DNA from: Phycisphaerae bacterium RAS1
Lineage (GTDB): Bacteria; Planctomycetota; Phycisphaerae; UBA1845; Fen-1342
Direction of reading: 5' to 3'
Length of the DNA stretch: 64,000 nt
Assembly: GCA_007859745.1 (NCBI GenBank)
Contig: SMLU01000003.1
Span: 1-64,000 of the forward strand
Shown here piece after piece: positions 8,535 to 17,054 of the stretch. A program made the position numbers and the translations under genes. The notes beneath the pieces are model-generated. The model was not told where the DNA came from and did not search any database. It saw only the letters and a program-made list of their open reading frames with translations. Each line of letters opens with the position of its first letter. Within the stretch, counting starts at the first letter, position 1.

Positions 8535-8918
8535 ATGGCAGCGCAGCGCAACTCACGTGACGCCGATCCGCGGCACGTCCTGGGGGCGCAGGGCGAGGCC
8601 CTGGCCGAGTCTCACCTTCGCAACCTCGGGTACAAGCTTCTGGCACGTCGCTTCTCGACGCCGGTCGGCGAGATTGACCTCGTCATGCGCGACGCCGGCG
8701 CGATCGTCTTCGTCGAAGTGAAATCGCTCCGCAGCGACCGCTGGAGCGATCCGGAATCCAGAGTCACGCCCGCCAAGCAGCGCAAGCTGCAATCAGCCGC
8801 CGAGTGGTATCTCAACCGGCATCGCCTCGCGGCCAGGGCCGTGCGTTTCGACGTGGTGGCAGCCGTCATCCCCGAAAATGGCGATCCGCAGATCGTGCAT
8901 TTTCCGGATGCGTTTTAG
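8535..8918 (+). CDS. yraN: UPF0102 (YraN) family nuclease-like protein
   Basis: 127 residues with the family core: LGAQGEALAESHL near the N-terminus, then GEIDLVMRDAGAIVFVEVK, the PD-(D/E)XK-like E-x-D...E-V-K pattern. This is followed by SRVTPAKQRKL. The family is restriction-endonuclease-like by fold, but its cellular role is poorly defined. The position after rplS is conserved in many bacteria. Here a hairpin repeat cluster separates the two. Confidence 0.92.
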   Translation: MAAQRNSRDADPRHVLGAQGEALAESHLRNLGYKLLARRFSTPVGEIDLVMRDAGAIVFVEVKSLRSDRWSDPESRVTPAKQRKLQSAAEWYLNRHRLAARAVRFDVVAAVIPENGDPQIVHFPDAF

Positions 8919-8927
8919 TCTCGATTT

Positions 8928-9168
8928 GTAGGCTGGGCTGAGGACTCGAAGCCCAGCGCGGCCAGTTGCTGGGCTTCGAGTACTCAGCCCAGCCTACGAC
9001 TCTCGAAGCCCAGCGCGGCCAGTTGCTGGGCTTCGAGTACTCAGCCCAGCCTACGACTACGACTCTCGAAGCCCAGCGCGGCCAGTTGCTGGGCTTCGAG
9101 TACTCAGCCCAGCCTACGACTCTGGGCTTCGAGTACTCAGCCCAGCCTACGACTACGACTACGGCCTA
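8928..9168. repeat. Tandem/inverted array built on a GGGCTTCGAGTACTCAGCCCAGCCTACGAC unit
   Basis: Short blocks such as GGGCTTCGAGTACTCAGCCC, their near-inverted partners (GGGCTGAGGACTCGAAGCCC) and CGCGGCCAGTTGCT are repeated about four times. The array lies between the convergent yraN and ruvC genes and fills the entire gap. The hairpins could act as a bidirectional terminator, but no T-tract supports that. Confidence 0.9.
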
Positions 9169-9181
9169 CGACTACAACTCG

Positions 9182-9730
9182 TCATCCGATTCTCGCCGCC
9201 TCACTCATTCTCAACCCGCACAACCCGATCGCAATCGCATCCGCCACGTCATGCGGTTCGGGCAGCCGCGCCAGCCGCAGCGTGCTGGCGACGCAGCGCT
9301 GCATCTGCCGCTTGGAGGCGTGGCCGTTGCCCGTGAGCACCTTCTTGACGTTTGTCGCCGCGACCGACAGCACCCGCACGCCCATCCGCGCCGCCGTCGC
9401 CAGGATCACCCCCCGCGCATGTCCCATCAGGATCGCCGTCCGAGGATGCTTGTAGTGCGCGTAGAGTTGCTCGCACGTCAGGATCGCCGGATGGTGGGCC
9501 TCAATGACCGCGGCAAGGCTCTTCTCCAATTCGACCAGACGCTCTTCGAGCGGCGTCCGCGGCGTCAGCCGAATCACGCCGGCCTCGACCAGCACGGCAT
9601 CATCCAGCCGCGAGCCGGCCGATAATATGGCGTAGCCGGTCCGTTGCAGCCCGGGGTCGATCCCCAGCAGTAGCGGCGCCGCGTCTCCCGATCGGCGGCT
9701 GACGGCGAATCCCTCGGCGGGGGTGCTCAT
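9182..9730 (-). CDS. ruvC: Crossover junction endodeoxyribonuclease RuvC
   Basis: About 182 residues. RuvC resolves Holliday junctions with RuvAB. The RNase H-like fold residues are visible: first Asp in GIDPGLQRTGYA, Glu in CEQLYAHY, and the C-terminal pair in EPHDVADAIAIG. ASKRQMQRCV fits the DNA-binding region. The start at 9730 (MSTPAEG) is preferred because GGAAAGAG lies about 8 nt upstream; a GTG at 9763 would add 11 residues. ruvA and ruvB are not in the window. Confidence 0.94.
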   Translation of the reverse strand: MSTPAEGFAVSRRSGDAAPLLLGIDPGLQRTGYAILSAGSRLDDAVLVEAGVIRLTPRTPLEERLVELEKSLAAVIEAHHPAILTCEQLYAHYKHPRTAILMGHARGVILATAARMGVRVLSVAATNVKKVLTGNGHASKRQMQRCVASTLRLARLPEPHDVADAIAIGLCGLRMSEAARIG

Positions 9731-9955
9731 CGGCGCTCTTTCCGGCCCGGCCGCGCGGAACACGCTCCCGAAAGCCGATGAAGTTTACGACATATGCGAC
9801 GCGTGGCGACCATCATATAATTGGTCGCCCGCCGCGTGAAACTTTCCGTGCGGGCCGGATGAGTGGCGAGGGTGGCGCGGGATTCTCGCCCGCGCGTGTG
9901 CAGGCTCCAAAGCCCGCACCACCCGGACGCACGACGACGAAAGGACGTACTCTGC

Positions 9956-12130
9956 ATGCCTTCACGGCGCCCGTACCGCACGATTCTCACTGCAATCCTG
10001 TTGCTCCCGACTCTGGCGCTGGGCGCCGATGAGACGCTCACGTCGGCTTACGACGCCATCCTGCGCGGCGAGTTCGACGCCGGCAAGTCGGTCGTCGCCG
10101 GACTGCACAACGGCGGCGCGCAGGTCAAACAGGTCGAAACATGGCTCGACTCCTACAGCAAGGTGGCCGAGTCGCGCACCGAGCTGAGGCAGAAGACTTT
10201 TGAATGGAATCTCGATAACGCGAAGAAGGCGCTGGATGAGGGCAAGACTTACCTGGCGCTGAGCTTCGCAACCGGCGCCTCGTTCTACGCTCCCAATCGC
10301 GCGTCGTTCTCCTGCGATCCGTGGGTCGCGACGCTCACCGAGAAGGCCCGCGCGGAGGCGCAGGCCTTCGAAAAAGCCGACAAGTGGGCCCGCGCCACCG
10401 CCTACTACTCCGCCCTGGAGCGCCTGCACGAGGAGGATGACCAGCTCCGCGAAACGCGCGAGCAGGCCGGCCGCCATGCGCGGCTCGAAATCGTGTACGA
10501 CAGCAAGGAAGCGCTGCAGCGCCGCACGAAGGACGTCAACGGCGACCTGCTGAAGACCGCCCTGAAGCGAATCAACAGCGATTACTTCGAGCAGCCCGAC
10601 TTTCGCGCGCTGGCCGACGGCGCCCTGTGGAACATTGAGGCGCTCTGCAACACGCGCAAGCTCTACGAATACCTCGACGGCGTCGGCAACCCCGAGGCCC
10701 GCAACCTGTTCATCAAGAAGCTCGGCGAGCTGCGGGCGCAGGTCAAGCGTGAGGAGCGCTACAGCCACGACGACCTGAAGAAGCTCTACTCGCAGATCGC
10801 CTTCGCCAACAAGGAAACGGTGAGCCTGCCCGAGGAGCTCCTGATCGTCGAGTTCCTCGAAGGCGCGCTGCAGGAGCTCGACGACTACAGCAACATGGTC
10901 TGGCCCGCCGACCAGGCCGAATTCAACAAGCTCATGATGGGCGACTTCGAAGGCGTCGGCATCCAGCTCGGCGTCGATGACCGCAGCGGCCGGCTCAAGG
11001 TGGTCACCCCCCTCGAAGACTCGCCCGCGCTCGAAGCCGGCATCCGCCCGGGCGACCTGATCATCAGCGTCAACGGCGGGACGACCAAGGGTTGGACCAC
11101 TGAAGACGCCGTGCGAAACATCATGGGTCCCTCCGGCTCCGAAGTAACGCTCGGCCTCTTCCGCCCCACCACCGGCAAGGAACTCGAGTTCAAACTCAAC
11201 CGCCGCCGCATCATTCTGAAGACCGTCCGCGGCGTGAATCGCCTGGACGACGGCAAGGGCGCCGCCTGGAATTACATGCTCGACACCGACGAGGGCGTGG
11301 CCTACATCCGCTTGACCGGTTTTCACCCCGAGTCGGCCAACGAGCTGAGCGATGCGCTCAAAGCGGCCAAGGCCCAGGGCATGAAAGGGCTGATCCTCGA
11401 CCTGCGCTACAACCCCGGCGGTCTGCTGGATGTCGCGGTCGAGGCCGTCAGCACCTTTGTCGAAAGCGGCAAGGTCGTCACCACCAGCGGCCGCCGCGAG
11501 CAGAAAGAGCGGCACGACGTCACCGGCCGACCCGAGTGGCAGAACCTCCCGTTGATCGTCCTCATCAACGAAGGCAGCGCCAGCGCGTCAGAGATTCTGG
11601 CCGGCGCGCTGCAGGATCACGAGCGCGCCGTCGTCCTCGGCGAACGCACGTTCGGCAAGGGAAGTGTTCAAAAGGTCCTCCCGATCGGCGACAAGGCGCG
11701 ACTCAAACTGACGACCGCGCTCTACTACCTGCCCAGCGGACGGTCGCCGCACAAGAAACCGCACGCCGACGAATGGGGCGTTTCACCCGACGTCGACGTG
11801 GACCTGACGCCCAAAGAAATCCGCAAGGTCATCGAAAAACAGAACGCTTTGGCGGTGATTCGCTCCGGCGAAGCGGAGGCCGAGAAGGCCGCCGAAGAGG
11901 TTGACCTGTCCGCGCTCAAGGACGACGGGAAGGAAAAGGACAAGGACGACGACGAGCCGCTGCTGAGCGAGGCCGATTTGAAGCTGCTCGAGTCCGATCC
12001 CTTCAAGGCCCCGGACGCCGACCCGCAGCTCGAAACGGCGCTCCTGCAGATGCGCGTGAAACTGACCGCCAACCTGCCCTGGCCGGCGCGGAAGCTCGCA
12101 GCCGTGAAGGACGACGCCAAGCGACAGTAG
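9956..12130 (+). CDS. ctpA: Secreted S41-family C-terminal processing protease with PDZ domain
   Basis: About 724 residues. The N-terminus PSRRPYRTILTAILLLPTLALGAD is a signal peptide (basic n-region, hydrophobic core, A-x-x-A-like site), so the enzyme should act outside the cytoplasmic membrane. A long N-terminal helical region is followed by a PDZ domain (GVGIQLGVDD...GIRPGDLIISVNG). The S41 core has the catalytic Ser in NEGSASASEIL and the catalytic Lys in GERTFGKGSVQ. These proteases cleave near exposed C-termini of secreted or periplasmic proteins. The tail is acidic and lysine-rich (KEKDKDDDEP). The start is set by the signal peptide and an AGGA about 12 nt upstream. Confidence 0.9.
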   Translation: MPSRRPYRTILTAILLLPTLALGADETLTSAYDAILRGEFDAGKSVVAGLHNGGAQVKQVETWLDSYSKVAESRTELRQKTFEWNLDNAKKALDEGKTYLALSFATGASFYAPNRASFSCDPWVATLTEKARAEAQAFEKADKWARATAYYSALERLHEEDDQLRETREQAGRHARLEIVYDSKEALQRRTKDVNGDLLKTALKRINSDYFEQPDFRALADGALWNIEALCNTRKLYEYLDGVGNPEARNLFIKKLGELRAQVKREERYSHDDLKKLYSQIAFANKETVSLPEELLIVEFLEGALQELDDYSNMVWPADQAEFNKLMMGDFEGVGIQLGVDDRSGRLKVVTPLEDSPALEAGIRPGDLIISVNGGTTKGWTTEDAVRNIMGPSGSEVTLGLFRPTTGKELEFKLNRRRIILKTVRGVNRLDDGKGAAWNYMLDTDEGVAYIRLTGFHPESANELSDALKAAKAQGMKGLILDLRYNPGGLLDVAVEAVSTFVESGKVVTTSGRREQKERHDVTGRPEWQNLPLIVLINEGSASASEILAGALQDHERAVVLGERTFGKGSVQKVLPIGDKARLKLTTALYYLPSGRSPHKKPHADEWGVSPDVDVDLTPKEIRKVIEKQNALAVIRSGEAEAEKAAEEVDLSALKDDGKEKDKDDDEPLLSEADLKLLESDPFKAPDADPQLETALLQMRVKLTANLPWPARKLAAVKDDAKRQ

Positions 12131-12134
12131 AGGC

Positions 12135-12340
12135 CACCGCAGAGCTCTTTCCGAGCCGCGACCGTCGGGAAGTGGGGTTCGGCGTGGGGGGCCGGGGTCT
12201 GGCATGGGAGACCGGCCTCCGGCCGGTCTTACCGCTTCGGCAGTGCGAGACCGGCCAGAGGCCGGTCCCCCAACCGCCGACGGAGCAGGTGCCGTCGCGC
12301 CGTGCGAGACCGGCCAGAGGCCGGTCCCCCGACCTGACCT
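12135..12340. repeat. Cluster of GC-rich hairpin repeats (GACCGGCC-type)
   Basis: The gap holds a degenerate piece of the 67-bp repeat (about 12140-12168) and then three copies of GAGACCGGCC..GGCCGGTC-type hairpins at about 12209, 12248 and 12304. The last two are near-identical (TGCGAGACCGGCCAGAGGCC). No gene is seen here. Confidence 0.8.
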
Positions 12341-12344
12341 CGTG

Positions 12345-12584
12345 CTACCACCACCACCCGTCCCAGTACCCGCCCCCGCAGCACCCCGGATCGACGTACG
12401 TCTCTCCGTAGTAGTACTCGTCTACGTACGCCGGGCTCCCGTAGCCGTACCCGTCGTACCCGTACCCATACCCGTAGATCGGATAACTGCCCAGCCCGCC
12501 GGCGTACGGCTCACACGCGACCGTGAATTGCATGACAGCCCCCGCGGCCAGACACGCCGACAGCCACTTTGCGTTGCGACGCAT
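12345..12584 (-). CDS. Small Tyr/Gly-rich putative lipoprotein
   Basis: 79 residues. The start follows an excellent Shine-Dalgarno, GGAGGT, 6 nt upstream. The N-terminus MRRNAKWLSACLAAGAVMQF is a signal sequence ending in a plausible lipobox (FTVAC), so Cys would be the lipidated residue. The mature part is low complexity: YGYGYGYDGYGYGSP, DEYYYGETYVDP and a Cys/Gly/Trp-rich tail ending in WWW. No family is recognised. It is probably a surface or cell-envelope protein. Confidence 0.65.
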   Translation of the reverse strand: MRRNAKWLSACLAAGAVMQFTVACEPYAGGLGSYPIYGYGYGYDGYGYGSPAYVDEYYYGETYVDPGCCGGGYWDGWWW

Positions 12585-12679
12585 GGCGCACCTCCATCTC
12601 GCCCACCCGTTCGACTGTTCAGACACGCGCCCGGGCCGAACGTTGGGGCGAAGTGAGTTTGGAGAGCGCCGGACTCCGC

Positions 12680-13639
12680 CTACCTGCAAATCTGGGTGCC
12701 CGCGTTGCCGCTTAACGCTTCCGAAATCCGGTCGAGGTGGCAGATCAGTGCCCGCGCCCCAGGCCGCGTCGATTCCTCGACGAAGCCGGCGGCCGCTTCC
12801 ACCTTCGGCCCCATGCTCCCGTCCGGAAACTGGCCGGCCGCCCGGTAGCGCCGTGCCTCCGCAACCGTGAGGCGCTCCAGAAACCGCTGCGAGGGCTTCC
12901 CAAAGTCCAGCGCGACCTGCTCCACCTCCGTGGCGATGAGCAGCACGTCCGCCCCGACCAGCCGCGCCAACAACGCCGATGTGCGGTCCTTGTCGATAAC
13001 CGCCTCAATGCCCGACCACCGGCCGTCATCGCCGCGCACCACCGGAATCCCCCCTCCCCCGCCGACCACCAACAGCCGCCCGCGCTCCGCCAGCTCGCGA
13101 ATCAGGTCGATCTCGACGATCGCCCGCGGCGACGGCGACGCCACGACCCGGCGAAACCGCCCGCGCGACGTTTCCACGATGCGCCAGCCGTGCGCCCGAC
13201 GAAACTCCTCGGCCTTCAGCGCGGTGTACGGCCGGCCGATCGGCTTGGTCGGGTTGGCGAAAGCCGGATCGTTCGGGTCCACCTCCACGCACGTCACGAT
13301 CGCCCCGGCCCGTCGCGGGTCGCCCCGCCGCTGCAACTCGTTGTTCAGGCACTGCGCGATCATGTAGCCCATGCCCGCCTGAGTGTCGGCGACGCAGATT
13401 TCCAAGGGCAGCATGTACACTTCGCGCGACGCCAGCTCCGCCCGCCGAAGCACATTGCCCACCTGCGGCCCGTTGCCGTGCGTGATCAGCAGGCGATAGC
13501 CGGCCTGCGCCACATCCGCGAGCCGCACGGCCGCGGCCCGCGTCGCGGCGAACTGCTCCGGGATGTTCCCCTCGGCATGCGGCGGGGAAATGGCGTTTCC
13601 GCCCAGTGCGACGACGACGAGGGGATCGGCCGAACTCAT
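12680..13639 (-). CDS. arcC: Carbamate kinase
   Basis: About 319 residues of the amino acid kinase fold. Carbamate kinase makes ATP and carbamate from carbamoyl phosphate and ADP, usually the last step of arginine deiminase or related fermentation. Motifs include VVVALGGNAI, LLITHGNGPQVGN, VVGGGGGIPV, AVIDKDRTSALLA and the C-terminal MGPKVEAAAGFV. No arcA/arcB or carbamoyltransferase is adjacent, so the pathway partner is unknown. TATATT lies 7 nt before the ATG, a leaderless-like arrangement. The overlapping GGTGAAG could also serve as a weak ribosome site. Confidence 0.93.
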   Translation of the reverse strand: MSSADPLVVVALGGNAISPPHAEGNIPEQFAATRAAAVRLADVAQAGYRLLITHGNGPQVGNVLRRAELASREVYMLPLEICVADTQAGMGYMIAQCLNNELQRRGDPRRAGAIVTCVEVDPNDPAFANPTKPIGRPYTALKAEEFRRAHGWRIVETSRGRFRRVVASPSPRAIVEIDLIRELAERGRLLVVGGGGGIPVVRGDDGRWSGIEAVIDKDRTSALLARLVGADVLLIATEVEQVALDFGKPSQRFLERLTVAEARRYRAAGQFPDGSMGPKVEAAAGFVEESTRPGARALICHLDRISEALSGNAGTQICR

Positions 13640-13690
13640 CTTCACCAATATAAGTGTGTGAATGAACAGACACCAACGCGTGCCCGCCCG

Positions 13691-14713
13691 CTACGGCACT
13701 TTTCTCAGCCGCGTCGCATCCAACAGCACCTGAAAACATACGCACGCAAACGCCGCGATCAGCCACGCCTGCGAGCGCTCCTCCCAGCGGACGAACCGCC
13801 GCTCCTCCACTTTCGTCCGCTCCAGCTTGTCGATCTCCTCGTAGATCTTCCGCAATGACTCTCGATTCGTGGCGTGGAAGAACTTGCCGCCCGTGACGTC
13901 GGCGATCGCCCGCAGATCGCGACTGTCCACCGGACGCCGGAACGGACCCTGCTGTTGACCCGTGCCCGCCAGAATGGTGTACACCTTGATGCCGTAGTTC
14001 GCCGCCAGGTCGCCCGCCTGCTGCGGCTCGACGTTGCCCATGTTGTTCTCGCCGTCCGTCAGCAGGATGACGATGCGGCTGCGGATGACGTGCTGCTCGC
14101 CGGAGCCGCTGGTGCGCTTCAGGTCCTTCAGCCGCTCGACCGCCAGGGCCAGGCCGTCGCCGATGGCTGTGCCGTCTTCCTCCTGCCGGCGCTGCGGCTG
14201 GATGGTCTGCGTGCTTTCGAGCACGGCCAGCAGACTGGCATGATCGAGCGTGAGCGGGCAGACGCTGTCGGCGAAGCGCGCGAAACGGACCATGCCGATC
14301 AGGTCGTTGGGCCGCCCGGGCAGGTCGCCGTCGCCCTTGACGAAGCGCTTGAAGACATCCTTCACGACGTCCAGCCGCGTGAGCTGGGCGCCGCGCGGCG
14401 CCAGGTCCAGGTCATTCATGCTGCTCGAAATATCGACCGTCATCTGGATCGCAATGCCCTCGGCGAAGACCTTGCTCGATTCGTCCGAACGCTGCGGGCG
14501 GGCCGCCGCCACGATCAGGCAGGCCAGAGCCGCGCTGCGCAGGACCGGGAGAATCAGACGTACACGCCCCGGCCACGCCCCGGCGGCCGCCCGCACCGCC
14601 GCCAGATCAGAAAAGCGAATCACCGGCCGCCGCGCCCGACGCAGCCACAAAAACCACAGCAGCGGGATTAGCAGCAGGAAGAGCAGCACAAAGGGATACG
14701 CCAGTCGCGTCAT
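13691..14713 (-). CDS. VWA-domain membrane protein, BatA-like
   Basis: 340 residues. It has an N-terminal hydrophobic segment (PFVLLFLLLIPLLWFLWL) and a second near residue 60. A von Willebrand A domain follows, with the MIDAS motif DISSS (about residue 94) and downstream VILLTDGENN. A C-terminal transmembrane helix completes the usual BatA topology. Bat proteins work with MoxR ATPases in envelope stress or protein maturation. The gene overlaps the upstream BatD-like gene by 4 bp (ATGA), indicating translational coupling. Confidence 0.88.
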   Translation of the reverse strand: MTRLAYPFVLLFLLLIPLLWFLWLRRARRPVIRFSDLAAVRAAAGAWPGRVRLILPVLRSAALACLIVAAARPQRSDESSKVFAEGIAIQMTVDISSSMNDLDLAPRGAQLTRLDVVKDVFKRFVKGDGDLPGRPNDLIGMVRFARFADSVCPLTLDHASLLAVLESTQTIQPQRRQEEDGTAIGDGLALAVERLKDLKRTSGSGEQHVIRSRIVILLTDGENNMGNVEPQQAGDLAANYGIKVYTILAGTGQQQGPFRRPVDSRDLRAIADVTGGKFFHATNRESLRKIYEEIDKLERTKVEERRFVRWEERSQAWLIAAFACVCFQVLLDATRLRKVP

Positions 14714-15927
14714 GCCGCCGCCCCCCGTGCCGCGGGGCCGATGGGTGGCTGTACTTGGCGCTCAGCCGCCGCCGCGGTCGCGTTCACGAAGGCGCGGGCA
14801 GTCTGAAGCGCGGCGTCGGCGTCTTCGCGGCGCGGCTGGAGCGCAGCGTATTTCACCATGTCGCAGGCTTCGAGGAAGGCCCGCAGCTTGTCCGCTTCGT
14901 ACGGCAGCCGCCCGCGGTCGCGGCTGATGAGCGTCAGGAATTCCTCGGTCGTTTTTTCAGGCGCGGCCAGCGCGAACTTTCGCTCGACGTACGCGCGCAC
15001 GATTTCGGTGAGACGATAGTAGTAGTCGCGCGCCTCCCCACGCTCGACCAGCCCGGCGGCCTCCAGCTCTTTCAGGCAGCGCATCGCCCACACTTCCGGC
15101 AGAATCGGCGGCGGCGGACGCAGGGCACGCAGCCGCAGCCAGCGCACGAGCAGTAACGCAGCCGCCACGGCCGCCAGCAAAGCTCCGCCCAGAAGCGACC
15201 ATTCCCACCATGTCCAGCGCCGCGGCGGCGGCAGCAGCGTTGCGGTGATGTCGCGCGGCGCCTGCACACTGTCCTGCGTCGTCAGCGCCGAGCGCACCTC
15301 GACCTTCAACGTGCCGGCGGCGATCTCATTGGACTCGGCCGGCTGCGAAGCCGCCGCATTCCGCCTGTACTTGACGACCAGCGGCGGGATTTCGAGTGTA
15401 CCGGAAACGAACGTGTCGACTCGGAACGTGCGCCGCCAGAGTTTCCCCCCCTCCGGCAGCGGGCGCGGATCGGGCGTCTGCATCTCGCGCACCGTGAGAC
15501 CGCTGAGCTCGGCCGAACCGGGCAATTCGACTTCAAACTCCTCCGGCGTCTTCATCTCAACTGTGACGGTGAAGCTGTCGCCGACCCACAGTTCCGTCGG
15601 TTCCGCGCGGACGACCAGTTTCAGCGGACCGCGCTCGGCGGTGTCGGAAACGCCCGGGAGGGCGGGCGGCGTCGCGTCGCGGCAGGCCGCGAAGATCAGC
15701 AGCGCAAGGGCGGATACGGCACTCAGCGACGACCGAACAGGGCCGGATCGTGAAAGCCCCGGAGAGCTTGGGAGTAAATTGGGTGGGGCGGGCGTCTCGC
15801 CCGTCCCGGCCGCATCAGGAGCGGGCAAGATGCCCGTTCCAGCCCAGGCGTACCCACGGCTTGCGCCGTGGGCTTTGTTCTCTCGCCGCTCCGCGGCTGA
15901 ATTAGGTTCTCGCCGGCACCGGTTCAT
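14710..15927 (-). CDS. BatD/DUF4381-like membrane protein with a repeat-encoded N-terminus
   Basis: 405 residues. The recognisable protein begins near residue 66 with a lipoprotein-type signal (SAVSALALLIFAACRDA). It continues as a beta-rich extracytoplasmic domain, a transmembrane helix (about 240-260: WSLLGGALLAAVAAALLLV) and a cytoplasmic helical tail with RDYYYRLTEIVRAYVERKFA, as in DUF4381 proteins. The first 50 or so residues are translated from the GGGCGTCTCGCCCGTC repeat family. No in-frame ATG or GTG is seen between them and the signal. The only supported start (15927) overlaps the upstream DUF58 gene by ATGA. Either the repeat inserted without breaking the frame or a rare start is used. 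Confidence 0.75.
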   Translation of the reverse strand: MNRCRREPNSAAERRENKAHGASRGYAWAGTGILPAPDAAGTGETPAPPNLLPSSPGLSRSGPVRSSLSAVSALALLIFAACRDATPPALPGVSDTAERGPLKLVVRAEPTELWVGDSFTVTVEMKTPEEFEVELPGSAELSGLTVREMQTPDPRPLPEGGKLWRRTFRVDTFVSGTLEIPPLVVKYRRNAAASQPAESNEIAAGTLKVEVRSALTTQDSVQAPRDITATLLPPPRRWTWWEWSLLGGALLAAVAAALLLVRWLRLRALRPPPPILPEVWAMRCLKELEAAGLVERGEARDYYYRLTEIVRAYVERKFALAAPEKTTEEFLTLISRDRGRLPYEADKLRAFLEACDMVKYAALQPRREDADAALQTARAFVNATAAAAERQVQPPIGPAARGAAA

Positions 15928-16856
15928 CGCCGCCTCTCCCGCCGGCGGAAGAAGCGCGTCAGCGGCATGACGAACGGCTCGCCGGTGGCAACGGCGATCG
16001 TGTCGATGCCCAGCTTGTGAAACTCGGCCGTCAGCCGCGTCCGGCGCTGCTCAACCAGCGCCGAAAAACGCCGGCGAAACGCGCGCGTCGACGTGTCCAC
16101 CAGCACCTGCTCGCCGGTTTCGGGGTCGAGCAATTCCAGGTAGCGCACTCGCGGCAGCTCGCGCTCGCGCACGTCGGAAACGAAGATCGGAATCAGGTCG
16201 TGCCGATGCCGCACAATCCGCAGCGGCCCGGAAAAATCCCCGGTCTGAAAATCGCTGATGAGAAACACCACCGAGCGGCGCGTCAGCACGCGCTCCAGAT
16301 ACCGCAGCGCCAGCGACACGTCCGTCCCGCGGCCGGTCGGGCTGCGGCCATCCGGGCGCTCGTGCGGGCGCGGAACGTACGCCGGCGCTTCGGCCGGATC
16401 GCGATAGAGCAGCTCGCGGACGACCCGCAGCACGTGCCGCGCGCCTTTTCGGGCGGGAACAAACCGCTCGATCCGATCGGTGAAGAGCAACAGCCCGACC
16501 TTGTCGTTGTTCTGAATCGCCGACAGCGCCAGCGTCGCCCCCAGTTCCGCCACCAGCTCGCTTTTGAGCTGCTCGCGCGTGCCGAAGTCCTGCGACGCAC
16601 TCACGTCGACCACCAGCATCACCGTCAGCTCGCGCTCCTCGCGGTAGCTCTTGATGAACGGCCGCCCGGCGCGGGCCGTCACATTCCAGTCGATCGTCCG
16701 CACGTCGTCGCCGGGCTGATACTCGCGCACCTCCTCGAACTCCATCCCGCGCCCTTTGAAGGCGGAGTGATACTGCCCCGCGAACACGTCGTTGACGACG
16801 GCCGAGGTGATGATCTGGATGCGGCGGACTTTCTTCAAAACTTCAGTCGGAACCAT
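15924..16856 (-). CDS. DUF58-domain protein
   Basis: 310 residues. The family signature is GRGMEFEEVREYQPGDDVRTIDWNVTAR, followed by a VWA-like part with VDVSASQDFG. DUF58 proteins are standard partners of MoxR AAA ATPases and Bat proteins. This is the first gene of a three-gene operon joined by two 4-bp overlaps. In most genomes a moxR gene lies directly upstream, but here a repeat hairpin and an unrelated gene are found. The start ATG has no strong Shine-Dalgarno. Confidence 0.92.
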   Translation of the reverse strand: MVPTEVLKKVRRIQIITSAVVNDVFAGQYHSAFKGRGMEFEEVREYQPGDDVRTIDWNVTARAGRPFIKSYREERELTVMLVVDVSASQDFGTREQLKSELVAELGATLALSAIQNNDKVGLLLFTDRIERFVPARKGARHVLRVVRELLYRDPAEAPAYVPRPHERPDGRSPTGRGTDVSLALRYLERVLTRRSVVFLISDFQTGDFSGPLRIVRHRHDLIPIFVSDVRERELPRVRYLELLDPETGEQVLVDTSTRAFRRRFSALVEQRRTRLTAEFHKLGIDTIAVATGEPFVMPLTRFFRRRERRR

Positions 16857-16920
16857 CGTCCATTCTTCCAGGTATCCACCACCCTAGCGTAGGGCGCAAG
16901 TTCATCGCGGCGCAGGCCAT

Positions 16921-16985
16921 GGGGAGCATCGGCGTCCCGCCGGTGCGAATCCCGCATTCGCACCGGCCAGAGGCCGATGCTCCCC
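16921..16985. repeat. Hairpin repeat family 2 (GGGGAGCATCGGCGTC)
   Basis: The sequence begins GGGGAGCATCGGCGTC and ends with the inverted GCCGATGCTCCCC, with an inner GGTGCGAAT/ATTCGCACC stem. It lies upstream of the DUF58 gene. Other copies are at 27468, 31582 and 33242. Confidence 0.9.
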
Positions 16986-17054
16986 GCGCAGCCTTCGCGA
17001 AACCTCCTTTGAGGCACCACACTAGACGGACCGCACCGCCGCCGCCGTCAGGAA

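Noticed and set aside
8928-9168. Possible CRISPR array between yraN and ruvC
   Set aside because: Units are contiguous and partly inverted, without unique spacers, and no cas genes are present.
9962-11515. Long minus-strand open frame inside the S41 protease gene
   Set aside because: No start signal or domain; it mirrors the codon pattern of the real protease gene.
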